64,000 bases of DNA from Verrucomicrobiaceae bacterium (GTDB taxonomy: Bacteria > Verrucomicrobiota > Verrucomicrobiia > Verrucomicrobiales > Verrucomicrobiaceae), in contig JAIBCL010000014.1 of assembly GCA_019694165.1 (NCBI GenBank), forward strand, positions 116,811-180,810, written 5' to 3'. Of this stretch, positions 60,051-64,000 are shown piece after piece. The stretch's first letter is position 1, and each line of letters begins with the position of its first letter. The notes under the pieces are model-generated. The model was given only the letters and a program-made list of their open reading frames with translations. It was not told where the DNA came from and did no database searches. Made by a program: the position numbers and the translations under genes.

Positions 60051-61178
60051 TCACTTCACGGCACCCGCCATCCATGCCTTCATCCACGAATAGAAGCTCG
60101 CGGCGATCTGCGAGTAGCCGGCAGCATTCGGATGCACGCCGTTGTTGACCGGGTAACCATCGACGGGATCAACGTTCAGCTCCGTCGGCACGAGGCGGAT
60201 GCCCTCTTTCTCACGACCACCGAGGCGCTCGAGCATCCGCTGAACGAGGCGGTGCTGGATGCGTTTCCAGCCCCAGCGGTGATACCGATCCTTGTAGTTG
60301 GCGACGAAGCCTTCCTCGCGTGCGTTTGGCGGCGTGGTGAGGCCGACGGCGAGCACGGCGTTTGGAGCGGCCTTGTGAAACGCCGCGAGCAGAGCGTCGG
60401 CATTGTCGAGCGCGGCGTTGATCGTCTTGTCCATTTCGGCAATGTCGTCGGGCTTGGCCGCGAAGCAGTCATTGATCCCAAGCAGAAAGGTGACCACATC
60501 CGGCGGCCGGCCTTCGCTTTGCTCCTGGAAATAGCGCTTCAAATCGAGCGCGCCCCGGTTGTCCGGACCCGGGAAGAGGAATGGACTGGTTCTCCGGCGG
60601 GTGACGGGTCCGGCCGCCGTACCCGCAGGCTGCGGATCCCATTCCTTGAGAAACGTGCTCCAGCGCCAGCCGCCGTAGCCCTCATGCGCCACGCCGGGCC
60701 CGGCCGACTGCGGCTTGCTGGTGCCGATCATCTTCCACTTCGGATTGCCAGGTCCGCCGAGGAGTTTTCCGATGTCATTCGGATAGATCGTGGCCGCTGT
60801 GAGGCTGTCGCCGACGATGAGCAGCCGCAGATCACGTCCCTCACCTGCATTGCGCGGCACCACGCTCAGGATCGTCTCCCCCTGCTGCAATACAGCACCG
60901 CCGGCATCCTTGATCACGACCTTCATCGCATGATCTCCGGCGTCGCGATCCGTGGCGGTCACGGTCCAGCGCCGCGGCTCGGACTTGCCGATGTCACAGG
61001 TGACCTCGAAGCGGAAGCTGCCGGGCTTCTCGGTGAGCACGATGTTGTCGTAGTAAAGGCTCATCGGCACGCCGGGAACGGCATACCAGCGGGGCGGAAG
61101 CGTGAGTTCGAGCGACGGATCGGCGGCGCGGGTGAACGACGCGACGGCGAGGAAGAGAAGGACTGCGGCCTGCTTCAT
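60051..61178 (-). CDS. Secreted SGNH/GDSL-type hydrolase
   Basis: 375 aa, from MKQAAVLLFL with signal peptide to about residue 18. An N-terminal beta-sandwich-like domain (about 20-110) precedes the SGNH core: GDSL block LLIVGDSLTAATIYP, block III TFLLGINDCFAAKP with the Asn, and the catalytic DxxH in NNGVHPNAAGYSQIAA. Likely a carbohydrate esterase, but the acyl target is unknown. Upstream in-frame Met codons exist (MTRSSAMKQ). It lies 153 bp before the TIM barrel gene, same strand. Confidence 0.88.
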   Translation of the reverse strand: MKQAAVLLFLAVASFTRAADPSLELTLPPRWYAVPGVPMSLYYDNIVLTEKPGSFRFEVTCDIGKSEPRRWTVTATDRDAGDHAMKVVIKDAGGAVLQQGETILSVVPRNAGEGRDLRLLIVGDSLTAATIYPNDIGKLLGGPGNPKWKMIGTSKPQSAGPGVAHEGYGGWRWSTFLKEWDPQPAGTAAGPVTRRRTSPFLFPGPDNRGALDLKRYFQEQSEGRPPDVVTFLLGINDCFAAKPDDIAEMDKTINAALDNADALLAAFHKAAPNAVLAVGLTTPPNAREEGFVANYKDRYHRWGWKRIQHRLVQRMLERLGGREKEGIRLVPTELNVDPVDGYPVNNGVHPNAAGYSQIAASFYSWMKAWMAGAVK

Positions 61179-61225
61179 GGCGGATGAACGTGTCATATGC
61201 TCACCCAAACGGCCCGGGCGGACGC

Positions 61226-62353
61226 TTACTTCTTCGAAGCATCAGCGGGCGGCGTGACCGGCGCGGGTGACGGCGGCGGCGGAGCGGCGGCAGCAGGCTT
61301 CGGCGCTGCCGCGGGCTGAGGGGCCACCTTCAGCGCTGGCGCAGGCACTGAACCCGGCGGAGGCGTGATCTTCTGAACTGGCGGCGCGATTTTCAAGGCG
61401 GGCTTCGCATCACCGGGTTTCACAGGAGCATCGGGCGCGAGCTTCGGCTCGATCATCTTCACACCGCCCGCGGCGGGCTGGACCGCCGGCTTCACATCAG
61501 AGTTGAGTTTGATGGTCGGCGCGGTTCCCGGCGCGGTGCCTTGCGGCGTGAGTTGGATGGTGGGGCTGATCGTGCCATTTTTCCCGGCCTCGAGCTTGAT
61601 GGGCGTCACGCCCCCTGGCGTGATCTGGATGGGCGCGGACGTGGCGGCTGCACCTGCCGGCTTGTCCTCGGTTTTTGGCTTCGGCGGACCGTCCACTTCC
61701 TTCGTGGGCAGCCCTGCATCGATCAGATCGATGCGCGCCTTGCTCATCGCCACGGTGAGTTCGCCTGGATACTTGCCCGGCAACCCTTCAAAGAGCTTCT
61801 TCGCCTCGGCTTCCTTGCCGTCGCTCCAAAGCATGTCGCCGAGCCGGATCTGGGCCAGCGGAGCGAACTCGGACTTGCCATGCTCGCTGCTCACTCGTTC
61901 GTAGATGGACTTCGCCTCGGCCTTGTCGCCGGCGGCTTCCAGCTTCGAGGCCAGCCCCAACAGCCCGCCGACGAAGAACGGATGCTTCGGAAAACTCTTG
62001 GTGAAGTCACGCAGCACACCGACGGCCGAGTCCTTCTTGTTTGCCTTCCACAGGAGGTCGGCCTTCAAAAGCAACGCATTGCCGGCCGCCACGGTGCCAG
62101 AGTACTTTTGCACCACGAGGTCGCAGTCCTCCACGGTCTTGGCCGACGACACGAGCTGGCCGGCTTCCGCCTCGGTCTTGCCCGACTTGTATCGCACCAG
62201 CCCGACGACTGCCGCCACGCCGACGGCTGCCAGCGCCGCCATGATGATCTTCCGGAAGTTGTTTTCCAGAAACGCCTCCATCGGAGTGACGGGCTGGGCG
62301 TCGTGGTGGGGGATTTCGCCGTGATGAGGCTGGAGGGGCTTGTTGGAGGACAT
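61226..62353 (-). CDS. Membrane-anchored TPR-like protein with Pro/Ala-rich C-terminus
   Basis: 375 aa. One N-terminal transmembrane helix (IIMAALAAVGVAAVVGLV) follows a cytoplasmic tail with HHGEIPHHDAQPVTP. Residues about 70-215 are TPR-type helical pairs (VVQKYSGTVAAGNALLLKADLLW, GVLRDFTKSFPKHPFFVGGLLGLA, SIYERVSSEHGKSEFAPLAQIRLGD) like YfgM. From about 225 on the sequence is Pro/Ala/Thr/Lys repeats (PAAAPKPAAAAPPPPSP). YfgM-like proteins assist periplasmic chaperone traffic; a similar scaffold role is inferred. Between the SGNH hydrolase and cysK genes, same strand, 47 and 55 bp gaps. Confidence 0.82.
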   Translation of the reverse strand: MSSNKPLQPHHGEIPHHDAQPVTPMEAFLENNFRKIIMAALAAVGVAAVVGLVRYKSGKTEAEAGQLVSSAKTVEDCDLVVQKYSGTVAAGNALLLKADLLWKANKKDSAVGVLRDFTKSFPKHPFFVGGLLGLASKLEAAGDKAEAKSIYERVSSEHGKSEFAPLAQIRLGDMLWSDGKEAEAKKLFEGLPGKYPGELTVAMSKARIDLIDAGLPTKEVDGPPKPKTEDKPAGAAATSAPIQITPGGVTPIKLEAGKNGTISPTIQLTPQGTAPGTAPTIKLNSDVKPAVQPAAGGVKMIEPKLAPDAPVKPGDAKPALKIAPPVQKITPPPGSVPAPALKVAPQPAAAPKPAAAAPPPPSPAPVTPPADASKK

Positions 62354-62408
62354 GGGACAGGATCGGAAGTCAGGGGGCGGAGATCAAGAGTCAGACATCT
62401 GCGAACAC

Positions 62409-63392
62409 TCACGCGCCCACCTTCGCGCGCGCCTCGTCGGCGAGCGCGGTGGAGAGATAGCGCTCGCCCGTGGAGCAGGCGACGGTGACGATGAGCTTGC
62501 CCTTGTTTTCGGGCCGCTTCGCCACTTGAAGCGCTGCGCATACGTTCGCGCCGGTGCTGATGCCCACGAGGATGCCTTCTTCCTTCGCCAGACGGCGCGC
62601 CATCGCGAAGGCGTCGTCATTGCTGACCTTGACGCACTCGGTGATCTGCGGGTTGCCGTTCGAGTCGCGCAGATGAAGATTCTTCGGCACGAAGCCCGCG
62701 CCCGTGCCCTGAATCTTGTGAGGCCCTGGCTGCACGGGTTCGTTTTTCAGCGTCTGATTGATGACCGGGCTCGCCTCGGGTTCGACGGCGATGGCTTGGA
62801 AGCCGGCCCTGCGCGGCTTGATGACTTCACAGCAGCCGGTGATGGTGCCGCCGGTGCCGACAGCAGCCACGAGGATGTCGATCTTGCCGTCGGTGTCGGC
62901 CCAGAGTTCCTCCGCCGTGGTCTTCGCGTGGATGGCCGGGTTCGCCGGATTTTCAAACTGCTGAGGCATCCACGAATTCGGCGTTTCCTTGAGCAGCTCC
63001 TCGGCCTTTGCGATGGCACCCTTCATGCCCTTCGGCCCTTCGGTGAGCACGAGTTCGGCGCCGAGCAGCGCGAGGAGCGTCCGGCGCTCCAGACTCATCG
63101 TCTCCGGCATCGTGAGGATGAGCTTGTAGCCTTTCGCCGCCGCCACGAAGGCGAGCGCGATGCCCGTGTTCCCGCTGGTCGGCTCGATGATGGTGGTGCC
63201 GGGCTTCAAGACTCCGCGCTGCTCGGCGTCCTCGATCATCGCCATGCCGATGCGGTCCTTCACGCTGCCGAGCGGATTGAAGAACTCGCACTTGAGGGCG
63301 ACCGTCGCGTCAATGCCTTCAGCGACGCGGTTCAACTTCACCAGAGGCGTGCGGCCCACGGTTTCGACGATGTTGTTGTAGATGCGGCTCAT
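62409..63392 (-). CDS. cysK: Cysteine synthase A (O-acetylserine sulfhydrylase)
   Basis: 327 aa from [10 protein letters not shown]. Fold-type II PLP enzyme: PLP lysine K45 in [11 protein letters not shown], substrate loop [10 protein letters not shown] (71-80), [12 protein letters not shown] phosphate cup, and [15 protein letters not shown]. Additional CysK-type features: [24 protein letters not shown] and [14 protein letters not shown]. It replaces the acetyl group of O-acetylserine with sulfide. Upstream open codons to 63641 are outside the family length. First gene of the minus group that includes the TPR protein. Confidence 0.97.
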   Translation of the reverse strand: MSRIYNNIVETVGRTPLVKLNRVAEGIDATVALKCEFFNPLGSVKDRIGMAMIEDAEQRGVLKPGTTIIEPTSGNTGIALAFVAAAKGYKLILTMPETMSLERRTLLALLGAELVLTEGPKGMKGAIAKAEELLKETPNSWMPQQFENPANPAIHAKTTAEELWADTDGKIDILVAAVGTGGTITGCCEVIKPRRAGFQAIAVEPEASPVINQTLKNEPVQPGPHKIQGTGAGFVPKNLHLRDSNGNPQITECVKVSNDDAFAMARRLAKEEGILVGISTGANVCAALQVAKRPENKGKLIVTVACSTGERYLSTALADEARAKVGA

Positions 63393-64000
63393 GGGGATGC
63401 AGAGAGAGATGTGGAAGTGTGGAGAAAAAACCCGCCGCGCAGCCAACCGCGCCCGGCGAAGGGAGGCGGAGTAAACGCACGGTCCGGGGGATTGCAACCG
63501 TGTTGTCGGCTCAGCAAAACGACCGCCATCCGCGAGCGCAAAGCGCCCGTGCCCGTGAAGCAGCAGCCTGCCGCCACAGCCGAAGATGGATGTGCCACAC
63601 CGCCGCACGGCGTCACCCGTCTTGTGTCGGCGCAGCCACAACCGGAGGCGCTTTCCTGAAGGCGGTGACGGTGGCTGCAGTCCGCAGGCCGGGTGTGTGC
63701 TGCGCGGGAAGCCTGTTTCTCCTCAAAGCCCACCCCGCAGCATCGCCCGGCACTTCCCTGCGCGTCCAATGGCAATCGCGCGTCCGATGGCCGCCGCGCG
63801 CGCGGCAAGTCGAGCGGGCTGCATCACACTCGACCTGCGGCTCACGGCACCACCGCCCCCCCTCAAAGCACGCTTCCTGATACGCGGCGGGGGATCCCGT
63901 AGGCTCGTTCGCCAGAACGAGGGCCTTTGGAGGCGCGCGATGTGACCGGGAACCTCCGCATTCTGGCGAATGCGCCTACGGATCACCGCGTCACCGTCAC
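63393..64000. other. Upstream region of cysK with a terminal palindromic element
   Basis: 608 bp with no convincing gene up to the window edge; it must contain the cysK promoter. I see no clear CymR/T-box-like riboswitch. From 63894 on a compound palindrome begins. Confidence 0.55.
63894..63983. repeat. Compound palindromic element (paired hairpins)
   Basis: Two perfect 7-bp hairpins, CTCGTTC/GAACGAG with loop GCCA (63904-63921) and CGCATTC/GAATGCG with loop TGGC (63957-63974), are arranged in inverted orientation so that flanking GTAGG (63899-63903) meets CCTAC (63975-63979). The two arms are divergent copies of one unit. This fits a REP pair or a small nonautonomous repeat. Confidence 0.7.

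Noticed and set aside
1..64000. tRNA and rRNA genes
   Set aside because: By eye I found no TpsiC-arm-like GTTCRANNC in a cloverleaf context and no rRNA-like block. A covariance-model scan would be needed for certainty.

Overview
The window is a high-GC, chromosomal-looking segment of a bacterium of the Planctomycetes-Verrucomicrobia-Chlamydiae group, most likely a free-living aerobic, Gram-negative member of Verrucomicrobiota. This rests on gene content: two DUF1549/DUF1553 + DUF1501 pairs, a giant DUF1080/SGNH/dehydrogenase-propeller/cytochrome c protein, sugar-phosphate-isomerase-like TIM barrels, a ThuA-like protein and a PL6 polysaccharide lyase. I saw no rRNA, tRNA, insertion sequence, prophage or CRISPR array.

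Layout. 1-12.3 kb: TIM-barrel epimerase, an orphan PolX-type HhH protein, an hsp20-lon operon (minus strand), a DUF2238 membrane protein, DUF1549/DUF1501 pair 1, a dicarboxylate/amino-acid symporter and a Bcp peroxiredoxin. 12.4-18.2 kb: OmpR/EnvZ-type two-component system and the 1207-aa fusion protein. 18.3-22.5 kb: RluA-type pseudouridine synthase, fused SpmA-SpmB protein and a large FAD oxidoreductase. 22.6-26.6 kb (minus): TCA operon sucC - VOC protein - sucD - citrate synthase - small membrane protein. 26.9-32.2 kb: PolX, a secreted zinc metalloprotease and a membrane protein. 32.3-37.6 kb: orphan ABC ATPase, PL6 lyase, DUF4256 and zinc-ribbon proteins, GHMP kinase and SDR.

37.7-42.1 kb (minus): the most intriguing block, a small secreted Lys/Ser-rich protein, a DUF3570 outer-membrane barrel, the FMN transferase ApbE, a TlpA-like thioredoxin, a 71-aa DUF4266 lipoprotein ending in Gly/Cys, and another secreted beta-rich protein. 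The set looks like an envelope flavin/thiol redox system of unknown function. It is divergent from a second two-component system (42.3-44.3 kb), which converges on and overlaps a heavy-metal RND pump and a CzcC-like outer-membrane factor (44.2-48.9 kb). The periplasmic adaptor CzcB is missing, and a poly-G tract breaks the start of the pump gene.

49.0-56.5 kb: RapA, an ECF sigma factor and DUF1549/DUF1501 pair 2. 56.8-63.4 kb (minus): ThuA-like protein, a lineage-type hypothetical protein, TIM-barrel epimerase, SGNH hydrolase, TPR protein and cysteine synthase.

Intergenic regions carry two kinds of repeat: (i) short perfect palindromes, REP-like (10.0, 49.0, 56.6 and 63.9 kb), and (ii) runs of degenerate 7-mers or 9-mers, usually two arrays in inverted orientation around a short core (25.0, 38.5, 39.4, 47.5 and 57.7 kb). 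Three of these lie in or beside the ApbE and RND operons. All functions are inferred from reading motifs; no database search was run.
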